DNA from: Galbula dea
Taxonomy: Eukaryota; Chordata; Aves; Piciformes; Galbulidae
Assembly (NCBI GenBank): GCA_013399015.1
Contig: VWZX01007454.1
Span: 868,001-932,000, forward strand
Reading direction: 5' to 3'
Length of the DNA: 64,000 nucleotides
Each line of letters begins with the position of its first letter. Position 1 is the first letter of the stretch. A program made the position numbers and the translations under genes. Positions 36,206 to 50,300 of the stretch are shown in pieces. Under the pieces are notes generated by a model. It did no database searches. It had not been told where the DNA came from and worked only from the letters and a program-made list of their open reading frames with translations.

Positions 36206-39200
36206 GGATTTTTGTTGATTCATTTTTCATATTAGAACAATACTTTTTTAAAAAGTTAAGTAACTGTAACCCTGAGAAGAAAAGGTCAAGTGTTTTCTTG
36301 TGAAATTCACTTTTTCAAATACTCCATGCCCATGTAGTTTTCTTTCAAAAAGGGTAACTGGCATGCAATAATAAAATCCATTTTAGTATCTTGAATAGCT
36401 ACTCTACTGATTGATGATGGTAAACTTTTATTTATTTAAACTATAGCAGTTCTACCTGTGATAATCATCATTTCCACTTTTAGAAGAGTTCCAGCTAAGT
36501 AATGGTAGCTATCTTACTAGATGTCCTATTCAGCTCTGTTTCTTTCTCTTTCTTTTATCTATTTTTTTTCTTTTTGTTTTACCCCCCTTTTTTTTGTTGT
36601 TTTGGTGATTTTTACATTAGGAACTTGAGACCAGCTACATAGCAAGGTACCTGAACATCTTTGCAATAGAAATAAAACTCTACAAACCCGTTAAGTTTGT
36701 CATTTCTAAGTAGAAGTATGACAAGATCCAACAAAATTGCATATTGAATGCACTTACTCTTCCAAATTTATAATAGAAATTAATTATTTGTTTTCTTAAA
36801 AAAATAGTATGTGGCTATTTCTATCATGATATTTTTGCTCTTGCTAGAAAATATACTGATAATGGTGACTGTTAGGAATGCAGTGTTCTGCTCTCTGTGC
36901 ATGGTTTTTTATGGGACCAAATAAGAAAACAGCTAGAGGAAAGTTCTGTCATAAGAGTTTTGGTGCACAATACCCAATCTTCTTTTGCAACATGCAGATG
37001 TCTGTTTTTATACATGTCTTTCAAAGATAGGTTTTTGGTAGATATTATTTCCCACCTCTCTGGTCTCATATTTTCCCATTAGTCACTTTGAGGAGCTAAA
37101 GAATCATCTCAACATCTTTAACACTTTCTTGCACAAGCTTCTGTTCAGATTATCTCAGACCAGAGAAGCATCTCTTCAAGAAAAATAGATATCCAGTGGT
37201 AACAATTAAAACCAATGCAGTTCTTACAGTATAAGGGGAAAAAGCCTGTAGAAATAGACGTTTGATGCTTCACACAACAGTTAATAGCTTATTCACCTCT
37301 ATAAAAGATGCAGAGAATGGGGTATCTGTTGGACAGCTGAGCACAGTTTACTCTCAATTTCATTTGCACAATGACATCCCATTAAATGGTATCTCAAATT
37401 AATGTTTGTATACCTCAGTTGCTACATTCCAATCTGAGATGGCAGAATGAGCTTTTTGCGTGATCAGTAGAGTTTCCCACCACCTGCTCACTTTCTGAGA
37501 TGAAGGAGCAAAATGGGACCAACATTCTGCTGACAGAAGGGAAAATATCTACCTAGCAAATGCTAGGGAATGCCATAAAAGTTGAAGCAAAGTATCTATT
37601 CTAAGACAGTATATATGCTATCGTTTGTAGCTCTTGATAGGATCATGATATTGCATTCAATTCAAAAAGTATCACAGATGAGTGCAAAACACAAAAATAA
37701 TGCAAAACCTAAGCACAGAGTTTTCATTTATTCCTTGGAGACCTTACATAGCTTTTAGAAGCATATTTTTCTGTGTGCATGTGTGTACTGATGTGTGTTT
37801 TCATAGACAAGAACACAACATGAGAACTGCAGAATAAAATCTGTGTATTTGTCTTGCCTTGATTCAGCCTTCAAAATGAACCAGTTGGCTACTGACTCTT
37901 TTCATTTCTACCACACAATCTGTCAGAAATTGGGGAACTTGTCCTTTGTAAAATTTGATTTAGTTCATGAAAGAGTAAAACTACCAAAACTTATTTTTTC
38001 TTCCAGAAGAATCCCAAACACTTAAGCCATCTGCATTCACCAGTTCTACCATGCTGTTTATTCAAATTAGTATTCTTAACAAAAAGGTTACTTCATTGGG
38101 CCAGTTCAGCTTGTTTGCCCAGCAGGAGCTCTGCACTTTATTTAAGCTTTTAAACTCCATATCAGTAGCATGAGTTGATGTTTAGTGCACAATAGGGATA
38201 CAGTATAGCCTAATATATGCATTTTTCCTTCGGAATTCTAATGGTTTAGTACTGAAGGAAATTTACACAAGCCTTATAGAAATTAAAGCAAGGCATTTAT
38301 TTCATTCAGAGAATGCAGTGACTTCCAATGGTTGCACTGCTAAGGACTCTCAGCTTTGAAAGAGATCTTTTATTGTGCAGGAAGAAAGCTCAGATATAGC
38401 ACTAAGCAAGAATTTCAGAGTCCAGATTAGCATGCCTAGCAACTCATTGCTCTGTACCATTTTTCCCAGTCCCCTACTAGCTGAACTCTTTCCGTACATC
38501 TTTAATTGATTGGGTTAATATAAACCCTCAGCACTACCAGTGTTTGTGTGGCCCCCATAATAAGACTATTGTGTGCTTCTCTCTACTCTTGTGTTCTCTA
38601 TTTAGGAATGTGTCGCTCTGAGCAGTTCAAAAGTGTGAGCAAATGAAAAAAGCCACAATCACTTCATTAATGATTTGTAAACAGAATATCCAGTACTGAC
38701 GCCACCTGCATAGGCTTTCAGAAGAAAAAATACTGGATTTGCTGAAGCTCTGTGTAGAATCACTGTGGAATTTAATTCGGCAAAGTAAATAAATGCCCCA
38801 ATTAACACTTTTACACTCAACCAAATGGTTGTATTTAGAGGAAACAGTTCCTTTCTTCAAGGAAAAATTCAAAGGAGACATGGGATAAAGATAGAAAAAG
38901 AACACTCCAAAAACAAACAAACAAAAAATAACCCTTAAATCTCTCTCAGCAAGTTTTATACGAGACGGCACACAGCGGTGGCTGAAGTTATAAACTCAGA
39001 CAGAAAAATGTGTTTAAAAAAGGAATGTAAAGTAAGAAAAAAGTTCACTGAAAATTTCAAAATAGCAGCAAATGTGTTTATAACTTCAGTTTGCTGCTGC
39101 TGTAGGCCTCATTAAAGCAAACCTTTGTTTTTTTCCTTTTCAAACACTACCTATTATGACAGCTAGAAACAGCTTACCAGCTGCATACTGTCATCTTGGC

Positions 39201-42200
39201 CTGCCAAGATATCATGTAATCATTCTCAGAGTCTGAAAATGGGTATCTGCCACTGGCTTTGTGAAGATGTCAGAAAGCCTAAAATTGCTCTGCATGCATA
39301 TAGCTCTAACTATACTGCATAGCTGTTGATTTAAGAAAGACTTTTAGTAAACCCTGCTGAGGTAATATTTATCTATTGTATCTATCTAAATTAGAGGCAA
39401 GCTTCTTACATGGCAGCAGATATGCACAGTTTTAAGACCTGTCAAATACTATGAAGTTCCTTCACAGACAAGGAAAGAAAATAAGAGTCAGGCTTCTTTC
39501 TGAAATGCCAGACATTCAGTCACTCACCAGTGCCTGTAGTGACAATGCAAACCCCCTCATCAGCCAGGGGATCACCTGGCTCTTGTATCTGATCTGCTAT
39601 CCTTCCATACTCTGCCTGCTGCTAAAGGAAATGTTGCAAAGGAAGAAGACATGAACATGAAAAGGAAGCTCTGAGTGTTCTATCCTACATTTCTAAAGTG
39701 GTCTGTGTCATGTAACACCACAGTAGCCCATAAGTAAATGGAGTGGATCCACATTTTCACTTGAGTGGATAAAGGAGAGATTTTGGCCATGGTCAGGAAC
39801 ATTACAGAGGCAGTCTTTTGAGGGAAGAATGGCCTCTAAGCGAGGCATGGCTTGTACACTAGCACTGTTTTCTTCCCTATAGCCAGGAGAACAAAGACAG
39901 GCTTTCTCCCTTCAGGGAAGGTTTTTGAAAGCCTAATTCTTATTCTTCTTCATGGAATTGAAACAGCTGCCTATCCTGAGATATATATTTCCCTTCCTAT
40001 CTCTCCAGTTTTGCAGCACCCTGTATGATACACTGGTGGGCAGGATAAAATGGGCTCTGGCACCCTGAAACACAACAGGAGAAAATATTTTTTGCAAAAG
40101 ATAAGTTCAGAGCTCAGGCAGAGCAAAAAAACCCCACACAATCTCAGGAACTTTTAGGAAAGAAACCAAACAAAGCAGAGGATGGTGACGTGTTGATTGA
40201 AGTGGGGTGGAAGAAAATGCATCTTCAATATTGTAGGCAGTGTTTCTCCTGCCTCACATCATTCTGCACACAAGAAGGTGTGCAGAAAGGAAGCAGAAGT
40301 TTAAGACTTTGATATCATGCCTCCACCAATGAAAGAGTCCAAATTAGGACCAAAAAAGCTTGGGAGATTCCTGAAACCCTGCACAGTGAGCAGTTGTCTT
40401 CACTGTGTAACATGAGAAGCCATCCATTTGCTGAATGTCTGAGTATTCCTCATTTTAATGGTTTATAGAGCATTGACTAACTGTCACATACAAAGATGTA
40501 AGGCAGGAGTAACGGAAATGGAACATAATTTTAGGATCCAGGAGTTATATGTGCTTGCATCAAGAAAAATATTGGCATCATATTACTGTGAAGCTCTTTG
40601 TCATTATTGTTGGCTTCTTATTGTTGGCTTCTCTCTAAGTTCTCACATTTAGACTTATGGTCATTTTATGTTCTCCTAAGCTACAGCTCTGAAGAATGTT
40701 TTTGCAAATTTTTGTATTTTACTGAAAAATTAAGTATTGTAAACAAGGTCTAAAGGTCTACAAGACAGCTCAAACTGCTGTACAAATTATCAAGCAAAGA
40801 AAACCCTGAGGTAATCTAAACTAATATTCCTTTCAGGACATGTAAAGCAAATCAGAAGAGTTAGAGGAAGCATGAGTTAAAGAACAAATAAAGCTCATGT
40901 GTTCCATTAGCAATTCAATCTTCCTCCAAAGACAGAGGTTTCCATACAGAATAGTTCTGGATGGAGTAGATAAAAATCTAGATGGTTTTCTTGCATACTA
41001 TATAAGAACTAATAATGCAAACCAACTGCAGAAAAACTTGTGCTGCCCAAAAGGCCTTACAAATGCACAGGCAAGATTATTACCCATCCTACTCACCAGA
41101 AGTCCACTTAATCTCCTATTTGAAGCAACTGTCAGCAGGTATAACTGCTGAGTTAATTATTGGACATGCCTCCAGCACAATTACAAAGAAAAAAGATACA
41201 TATAACCAACAGCATTCCCACTTTAAGAATGTGTGCAAAATAGGCAGGGACCCAGAGGATCCTAAAGTGAGCAAGCTCACCAGGTGCTCACCTGGTACTC
41301 ATGATTGTCATCTCAGAGACGTCTGTTCTGTGACATGCTTTCAGTTTTGGGTTCTTAGTGCATTTCTTTGGATGGAGATCTAACCATACAGCAGTTGTCT
41401 TGGTTGTCCATATTCTTTTAGGATATAACCCACACATAGATAGGAATGGAGTTGCAGTGTGTTCCCACTTTAAATACTGCAGAAACCAGGACAGGAGGGA
41501 ATACCACTGATTTCACCCTCTCCACTGACTGGACACAGATCATACTTTACTGTGTTGTTGGTAGTATACATGGGGGAAAAATGCCAGATGATTTTTCCAG
41601 AAACAGTACTGCAACCCTAACACACCCAAAAGATATCACTCCCCAATAGCATGATTGTTGGACAAGTTATTCTAATGAACATGACTTCTGAAAAAAGGCA
41701 TTCAGAGCCTTTGGATGCCAAAGTAGTGGGCAGAGACATATATGTACCTTAAACAGGATGAGCTGTATCAACATTTCTTAAAGCATGTACTTTCCTATGT
41801 ATTCAGGAAACATAAGATGCCCAGTGTGTATGCATCCATGAATTATTTTGACTTTGCTACATGATCTTTTTTGTTCCTTTAAGAACAGAAATCTGAACAA
41901 GACACCCTGTCCTCCAGTAATATCAAATACCAAATTTAGTCATATTTGCTGGTTTGTACTTTAAGTTTTAACCTGCCAAAAATGCAGTTTCTGACAGATA
42001 ACCAAGTCAGCATAACACTCTTGTCTGGGAGAGTTCTTATTGTTGTAGTCACTAAAGCCATATACTCACTAAAAATAGTGAGTTACATCCTATCCTAGAA
42101 TAACTAGCTGACAATTGAGTAATTATTTGGAAATAATTTAAAATAGGTAACTTCTGATTGTTTGTAAAGTGTTGTTGAAAAATAGTATTTAGGTCTTTCA

Positions 42201-45200
42201 GGACAGATATTCAAAAATATGTCACAGGCTTCCTTGTAAGTTTGTGAATGTAAGCTAAAGCTTCTTATGAATCAGGATTATTAAATTCTATGCATAGTGA
42301 TAACCTGAGCTTTAGAGTGATGATGTAATTCTTGTGCTTCAGTAGACAAGAAAAGAAAATTTAGTCCATAGGAGGTATGATTCCAAAAGTAAACATGTGG
42401 GTTTCGGAAGAATATCAAATAACCATTCTGATTCAAAATATTTTGGGGAGATTTGTTTGTACAACTTTGATTCTTCCATTAAAAAAACAAATATCTCAGA
42501 CTAGCTTAGAGGAGAAAACACAAAAAACTGCTTTGCAGAAATTATTGGGGACTTTTTTGGTTTTGTTTTTTTTTTCTTTTTCAGCTGTACCTTTTCTTTA
42601 GACTTTGCCAAACCTGTTGTGTTCCCTAGAGTATGATGATAAATTATATTTGCAGGATTTCAAATTATAGTAAAAGGAAATTGCACAGTGACCCTTCTTT
42701 ATGTGCAAGCAAATCTTACCATTTTCTGCTGGAAAGGGAGTGTGTGAGTATGTGAAGCCTTTGAGAAAAGGAGCAGCCTTTGGCAGTGCTAGTAAGCTAT
42801 AACCTACAAAATAATTTCATGAAGCTGAGCATTTGATTCCTTTAGGAACCCAATCTCATCATTATTTTGAAATTTGCTAATTCCTATTACACAATCTGCA
42901 AATGCCTCAAATTAGGCACATACTAGAATGTGATAAAATCAATTCTCTGCGCTATAGACTTAGGTAACTCGTTTTTGAAAGCAACCAAAAATCTTAGCTT
43001 TCTTAAGAAGTGCAGTCAAAGATTTACAGTTCCATTTGGGAATGTTTTCTAATCTACCACTGAAGGTTAATGCAAAATTAGAGACAGATTTTTCCATTCC
43101 AGAGAGGCATTGAATAGGGAGGAAAGACTGCTGTTCTTTGCAGTTGTGAACAGCAGCAGCTAAATTCACCCATCTTCCTCCACTTCCTTCATGATGAATT
43201 CATATTACTCCTCATAGTTCTGTGGCTTTTGTTAAGGTGTAGGCAAATATAATAAAGATCAGAGGAAAACAGCATAATGAAAGGCAGTTTTCAAAATGCA
43301 TGTCTGCTCTAGTCTTCTTTGTGACTTTTCATTTTTCATGTTGTAAGACTGTGATTCACAGCCATATCCTGCCTGATGGACTCCAGAAATCTCACTGAAA
43401 CTGAGAAAAACAACTATTTCAATTTGTGGTAGGATTTTTTAGACATACATGGACATCTTGAAATTATCTTTGCAAAAGGAGGTGGTGTTTGGTGGAAAAG
43501 AGTTCAAACTTGTCTGACTTCTGTTTTTTTCTCACATCAATGCAATATGTCATCTGTAACTAAGTATATTTGTAAAAATTGACTTGCTCAGCTTTGTCTT
43601 AAACTGTGAAAAGGACATTAATACTTTCCATGAATAATGATTATGATAGTAACAAAACATAACGTTTTTTGGGGTGTCTTTTATTTAGATTAACGTTGCA
43701 GAAAAGTTGATTGACAGCCTATAAACATCAGCTTGATGGTTTCAGTTCCAAATTGAATATAATTAACAACATTTTTTGGATAGGACTATGATACCTTTCT
43801 TGAAAACTAAGGCAAACTTCTAGTCTAAGATGGAAATGACCACTGTGGGGCACAAGACCTTCAGATAACAACTATGGGATCTTGGTTCCCTCTGAAGGAG
43901 CACCTTCTTAATTCATTCCACAAGCCAAAGTGTGAGCTGCTGTGGAAACTGCTTTGGGAGCAAGGAAGGTGTGGAAGGTATGAACTGAGTTAATTATTTA
44001 GTTGTGTTTTGGCATATATGTCTGCTTGTTTGTTTTAATCTATGTAGGTAACTGAGGATGGAAGCTTGAAGATAAAACATAGATTCTTTTCTTTAAGCAG
44101 TTTGCAGTGCCACTTAATATACTACATAGTAAAAGACTGTGAAACTCGAAGTATGTGTCATTGCTTTAATTTGGCAGGTCTTAGATGTTTGGTTGTGCTT
44201 TCTGTATCCATGTTTTCTTCCCCTGACAGTATAGATTAAACACATACTTTGTATGTGTATTCTGCACCTCAATTATAAAGTTTACTTAAGTGATAGAAGC
44301 TGTTCTGCCACTATATGTTAAAGGAACTTGTTTTTCAGAAATAAGGGAAGAATAGTAAATGTAGTCCAGTGCATCATTTTTCCCCACCAGGAAGGAGTCA
44401 TCTGACATTTCTGTGGTTTTATTAGTATTTGCTTTCTCTAACTTCACTAGAAAACCCATTATTCTTACAGGCAAGAAAGTTTCAAAACAGCATTTTACTT
44501 TTTGATAGTGAGTGGCACTGCTAGTTTGATCCCTATGTGTTAAAATAGCATCAGCTCTTTTCTTGCCAAGAGTAGATCCTTTCAAAGATGAAAACTTAAA
44601 CACAGTTTTTACTTTATACTTTCTATTGTGACCCTTCAAACAGGAGAAGAAAACCCCTCAGCAGGCAGTTTACAATGAGAAGAGTAATCAAGAGATCTCT
44701 TCTATTCATATTTTCATCTGGCTTTTTTCTTTTTTAGCTGTTTTGGTGACATTTGCTTTGAAAACATAGGTCTTTGTTTTTATCCTTCTTGAAAGATTAT
44801 AATTGATTCAGTTGCCATCTATGTACACATGATGAGTATTTGTTGTGTAGATGGAATCAGTACCGGCAGAATATTGCTGCATGCTGCATGTTGCATTATT
44901 CACTTTAATCTGCATGCAGCTCATGGCTGGCAAGCTCCTCACAGCTACCTTTAAAGTGGCTTACCCAATATAAAGCTCTGGCTTGTTCAATAGGAAGTCT
45001 AGTAGATCAGCTGTCATATTGGAAGCCTCCTGCTGAATTCAGGAGAGAATACAGAAGAAGGGGCATGCCAGGGTCTGATAGAGGATTGTTTGAGATAGCA
45101 TTATTTTGCTCCAAAATGCTCCAGTCATTTCTTTTCCAGTTATCATTTTGTCTGAAGAGCAAAACAAGGTTGAATTGAGCAGGAAAAATCCTGGGATAGA

Positions 45201-46158
45201 AGCAACCTTTATTTTTCCATTCGTTATCACTATTATATCTTCTGCAATCCAAAGAGCAAAATGGTATCTTGGAAAGCATGTATTGGTAACTCTGATTCAT
45301 ACTCCATAAATACCTAAAATAAATCCTGGCAAGTCTCACATTTGTACATTTGACCTTTTATGAGAATCATCCAGCTGACTTCAAAATGATGACATAGTAC
45401 TAGAAGTCAATGGATATGTTTTTTAGAAGGACACTATGCAGTCTGAAAATTTCTTTGTAAGACCATTTTTTTAACTTGAGGTTTTATGTTACAGCATTGA
45501 AAGAAGACCTGTAATGAATTTATTGGCAGCAATTTTGAGTCCCTAGCTGACTTCTCCCACTGGGAGGTTACTGCCCACACTACAAAATGGAAACACGTGT
45601 TTGCACCTCAGCTGCATCAGCAGGAAATCTCAGGGCTTGCATTAACAGTGGCAGTGGGATGATACTAAGCAGCCAAACTTCTTACTTGGTCAGCTTTGCC
45701 CTTTTGCTGACTTTTTTGTTGGGGAAGAACAGATCAGTGGGGTACTGACATCTTAAGCTTCTGCACAGCATGACCTGAAAGTTGTCTAGTATTGAGTCTG
45801 GAAAAGGTCATGTGGGAACAAAATGCAGTAAATAATTTTTGCATTGGAAAGCGTTGTTAAGCTTTGTTGTTTTGCTCTGACTGCAATACTTAAAGCTTAC
45901 AAACCTCAAAGTTGCTTTCATGACCTATGCTAGCCAGGAAGATTAAATGTAGTTCTAACAGTGGTTTGGTGGTTTTGCACTGGCAAAAGCACTTTAGACA
46001 ACAAACATTAAAGTCCTAACATAGGGCTGGCTGAAAAAAAATCCTCTTTCGGCTCCTTGCGTATGGTCTTTCCTCTACCTGACTGCATAATGGGAATTTG
46101 TGTACAGAGGGAGCCCTTAGCATATGGGAGGTGTGACTGAAACAGCTGGACAAAATAC

Positions 46159-46216
46159 AAAACCCAAAACCAAACCCAACCAACCAACCAAAACCAGACC
46201 AAAAACAAAACCAAAA
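46159..46216. repeat. A/C-rich (CCAA/CCAAA) simple repeat
   Basis: An imperfect CCAA, CCCAAA and CCAAAA mixture; the complement of the G/T-type runs at 991-1032 and 51998-52102. Confidence 0.75.
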
Positions 46217-46912
46217 GAAATGGAAACTTGCTATTGCTTTAAGAAGGTTTTGGAAACAGTAGGCTGACGAGAGTTATAAAAGGAAGAAGGGAGTTTATGA
46301 TGACAGAAATTTTCAGTGCTGACACTGTAATAATGCTTATTCCTTACACTGAATGTATACATGCATTATATTTTATTAAGTCTTTACCTGAACCCTAGAA
46401 GTGTATTTTAATTGTCTCTTTTATACAGATATGTTTGTTACTTCCTGAAGTCCTCACTGGTCAATTAGCTGCCATCCAAAATTCTCTTGCCCTGCTGGTC
46501 ATTTTGTTTTTATAATCTTACCTAATTCTTACCTGTTAATTATTGACAGTGTATTGTCTCTCTTCTATTTAACTGTTTTGCAACAGCTGTTGTTATAACT
46601 TTTTCTGTGTTTACATTATATTTTTTTCATTCTATTAAATATTCTTACATTTTGTTTAGCAATTAATGTCTAATTTACTTTATGGAAAAACTGCATATTT
46701 AGCATGTCATATTACTTCATTAAATGCTTGCAACTAAGCATGTTTCAGTACTAATTTAGAAAAAATATTTTATGATGTCCTGACAAAAATAGTTCTTCAG
46801 TTCAGGTGGAATGCTTACCACTAGAAATTTTCAGCAAGATGCCAAGTATTTTCAGCTGATAGCTTGAATTAGCTTGCCTTATGGTATGGTACCAGTTGCA
46901 TTTGCAAGTTAC

Positions 46913-46917
46913 ACTTT
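46913..46917. repeat. Target-site duplication, left copy (ACTTT)
   Basis: Identical to 47395-47399 and immediately adjacent to the TG end of the solo LTR. Confidence 0.75.
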
Positions 46918-47044
46918 TGTCCTAGTTTTGCTGGGACAGGATCCTAGGCCAGCCATGGTCTGCAGGCCATTGGTAGTTCGGAGTCAGCAGGGAAGCTGAC
47001 CTGAGTTGGCTACCGGAGTATCCCAGACCATAAACATCATGCTC

Positions 47045-47055
47045 AGTATAAAATG
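47045..47055 (+). promoter_or_regulatory. LTR TATA-like element
   Basis: CAGTATAAAAT lies about 130 bp inside the LTR, where the core promoter of this LTR family lies. It is the U3/R promoter remnant; current activity is unknown. Confidence 0.5.
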
Positions 47056-47171
47056 GGGAAGGCTTCTGCTCTTGCTTGGGCTATTCCTAATCCTGCTGCC
47101 CTTCCTTCTTCTGAGGACTGCTTTTCTGTTTGGTATGACCACTGTAAATTCAGTCAGCTAAGCATAATTTT

Positions 47172-47240
47172 GTATACTTATTATACTATATATAAGTATA
47201 TATACTTATATACTTATATATACTTATATATATACTTATT
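47172..47240. repeat. TATAC/TTATA microsatellite within the LTR
   Basis: Repeated ATACTTATAT-type units over about 70 bp inside the solo LTR; a secondary expansion. Confidence 0.85.
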
Positions 47241-47394
47241 TTGGCATTGGTATCAGTTTTGTTGTTTCATTAAATGTGTTTTCATTTCAGCCTGTGGGTC
47301 TCCTTTTTTTGATTCTTTTTCTCTTCTGGGAGGAGTTATTGGGTGATAGAATAACTGCTATAGTTTAGCCTTGGATGCAGGCTAAATGTAGACA

Positions 47395-47399
47395 ACTTT
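47395..47399. repeat. Target-site duplication, right copy (ACTTT)
   Basis: Identical to 46913-46917 and immediately adjacent to the CA end of the solo LTR. Confidence 0.75.
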
Positions 47400-50300
47400 T
47401 TTGAAAGATTTCAACCATGGAAGGTTACTATCTAGGTGTCCTTTGAAATGTGTTTCTTTTCCTGGTATTGTTGTTACTGCCTTCAGTCAAAAGTATGTAA
47501 TGCAAATTACAACAGGGAAGGAAGGAAATATTGTGCATAATACAAGTAAAAAATGTTTATTCACAGATTTCTCAAGTGTCACTCAAGCAAGACATTGGCA
47601 TGGTATTTTTTCTTAAGGCTGAGTTTGTAACCTTAAGTTTTTCAGCTCTGCTCACCTTCCCTGCAAAGCTAGAATATACTGAGATCTGAAACAATATGCT
47701 TTCTTTTTCTTTAATAAGAGAAAAAATATTAGATTAGGATTCAAAAGAATGGCTTACATAGTTAAAAACCCTGGTTCTGTTACTATATTTTCCAGTTTCT
47801 CATACTGTAATGAACTTGCATACAGATTAGTGTTTGTCTGTTCAGGGCCTTATACCATCAAAGTAACATGCAACGCCTTTTGATTTCCTCATGATCTGGC
47901 CATTCCTGTACAAGTTAAGTTTTTAAAGAAAATCAAAAACTGTTAGGCTAGGACATTCTCCAGACACAGTTCCTTGCCATTTGACCACTTCCTTTTTAAT
48001 ATTTGAAATGAAAATATTTTTAAAATACTATGTTCCATTAATTAATGTGGGACAGAAAGAACTGTTGTCTAATCATAAGATGTGAGAAGTATTTCTTTTC
48101 TTTTGTGCATATTGATTATAAAGACTATAAAAAGAAGGAAAAAACAAAGCTAGAAGGATTCAAGTGAACACAAACTGTTGAAGAATGAATAAAATAAAGA
48201 ACATTTTCTAAGTCAATGCTGTTTCATCTGTTTTCATTTTCTCAGAGAGAAAATATGGCTTAAGAGCTATATTGCAACTTTTCTGAAGGAAATTTCATTT
48301 ATTGTTTTCTAGGCAAGGGATTACATGAAATTTTCAATGCTTTTGTAGTATTGTTAGAAATTAATAATTCATGTTGGTATTATCATTAAATTGCTGTCAA
48401 CTAAGGATGACTGATAATCATTTTGCTTAAAGGAATGCATACTGGCAATATGTCTATTGCATTTCAAGATGCCAACATATTCTGAAATTAAATATTTGGT
48501 TTTCTTTGACAATTTTAATTTTTAAAGATCTGTAGCATTTCATGAAGATTTTTTGCACCTCCCCTCCCAAGAAAGTATGCATATATTCAGGCACATTGCA
48601 ATAGTACAATTTCCAGTTTTCACAAACCCTGGAAAGTGGTGTCTGTCTGTGCATCAGGTCTTTTGTCTCTGTTACATGTCACTGAAAATTTCAATCAAAA
48701 AGAACTAGTAAAATGTACACAAAAATTTGTACTAAACCTTTGAAAATGATTTCTGTCATTCCTTGTGCTTAATGCGCTACTGAATCATTACAAGGGTTAC
48801 ACACAGTGGAATAACAGGGAATAGATCAAAACTGAAGACTCTTAAAAAATTATTGTGGAAATCATACAATGTTCTAATTTAACTTACAGAACTGTAAGTA
48901 CAAAACTGTGTGTGAACACTTGATTTTCACTCCAAATGTGATTTAAACCCAGAAATAGTTTTGGCGTAGAGATGTCAGAATTAGGAATGATAATAGCAGT
49001 TAGTTACAATAACATGTTTTCCTTGTTTGACATTGCCTTTTACTGTGTAGTGTTGCTGGGATTTCTGTTGTCAGATCCAGGAAAAGATCTACAGTATTGA
49101 GGCAGAGAGAAATAGTGTCTTGTTTGAAGCTCACAGGAATATTTTTTTCTCTTTATCTCATTCACTAATTTTAATTCTAAAGAAGTGAATTGCAAAGCAG
49201 AGCATAAAACCTCTGTCCACTGTCACCTGCACAAATCCTCTCATGCCATTGAAGTGGCAATGATGAACTATTGCAACATGGATTTCACTCCCTGGTTTGA
49301 TAAGACCCTACAACAACATTGTAGATTAAGGGGTTTTGAGCTGTTTCTTGCTCCTGATCTAGCAGTGACATTTTGCCTTCATTTCTTGTGTTGTGTTGCA
49401 AACACTAAAGTGTATTAACAGAAAGTAAACCTCCAACCTTACCCAGAGGGAGATCTTACTAATTTTGAGTGTAGGAGATCTGGTTTAACCCTGGTGTATT
49501 TGGCAGCTTGAAATGCATAGTTTTCTTTAGTTGCTAGGGCAGGACATGTGTTTGTCTGTCATTTTTAACACACTAGTTTCTGTTTTACAGTAGAGGCCTG
49601 GGAAATCACAGCACATTGTTGTTCCTATCTTGGAGTCATCACCTCTCCTGCTGGTGACACATACCCAAGACTGATTCTGTGAAGCCTGTATAGGAGAACA
49701 TGAATGATGCTAAATAATTTTCTCTCCAGAACTTTGTTTACCAGCCTTAGATGCTGCTCTTTTGCACTGAGCTGCAAAAAAGTCAAATTAGCAGGTAGTA
49801 ACATCCCAAACACCAAAGTCAGCTTTACACACACTGCTGCTGATCTCTTGTCTAAATAATTTTTACCACTGGGGACTAAGCCTTACCTCTTCATGCAGCA
49901 TGCAAAAGAAAGAGGCATTTGTCATTCTGGTGTTTCAAAGAGTGTTTCTGAAAAGCTATCCTGCTTCAGTCTCTCCTTTTTACTATAGAAAAGCACTGCT
50001 AGGCAGAGTTAAATGGATTAATTACCTTTTCAGTGTAAGAGAAAAAAGAAATAAGAGTCTTGTCTTTATCTCCTCTGATTTCAGAGGCTGACTAGAGGCT
50101 TTTCAGATGCGCATATCCTTTTAATGACTTAATCATCTAATTAAGTGACTTGCAAAGGCTATTGGCAAATGAGCAGAGGGTTATTTTCTAATTCCCATGT
50201 ATCTGTTGATAGAGCAAAGGATTCTGGTATAGTCTCTGTCCTTTTCCCCTATTCAAGGTTCTGGAGATAAAGAGTTAAGATTAAAGATGAACAAGCTCTT

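Larger units (their letters stand above)
36206..46917. other. Unique AT-rich DNA, no gene seen
   Basis: 10.7 kb without a nameable exon. It contains short A/C-rich runs (an AAAC run near 38917-38931 and a CCAA-type run at 46159-46216). The frame at 44286-44639 (minus, 117 codons) and others of similar size have no recognisable motif. Confidence 0.55.
46918..47394 (+). mobile_element. Solo LTR of avian ERVL-like family, plus strand, with 5-bp TSD
   Basis: The element starts TGTCCTAGTTTTGCTGGGAC and ends GTAGACA, giving the TG...CA ends of an LTR. It is flanked by identical 5-bp direct repeats, ACTTT at 46913-46917 and 47395-47399. A TATA-like CAGTATAAAAT lies at about 47045, a weak polyadenylation-like ATTAAA near 47269, and a GTATACTTATATA-rich microsatellite (47172-47240) has grown inside it. 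No internal retroviral genes adjoin it, so this is a solo LTR. The 5-bp duplication fits avian ERVL/class III elements. It is related to the minus-strand LTR at 15055-15769. Confidence 0.85.

Noticed and set aside
44286..44639. 117-codon minus-strand frame as a gene
   Set aside because: No recognisable motif, no flanking splice signals, AT-rich composition like its surroundings.
46918..47394. Full-length endogenous retrovirus
   Set aside because: Only one LTR is present; no gag, pol or env sequence lies on either side and the target-site duplication directly flanks the single LTR.
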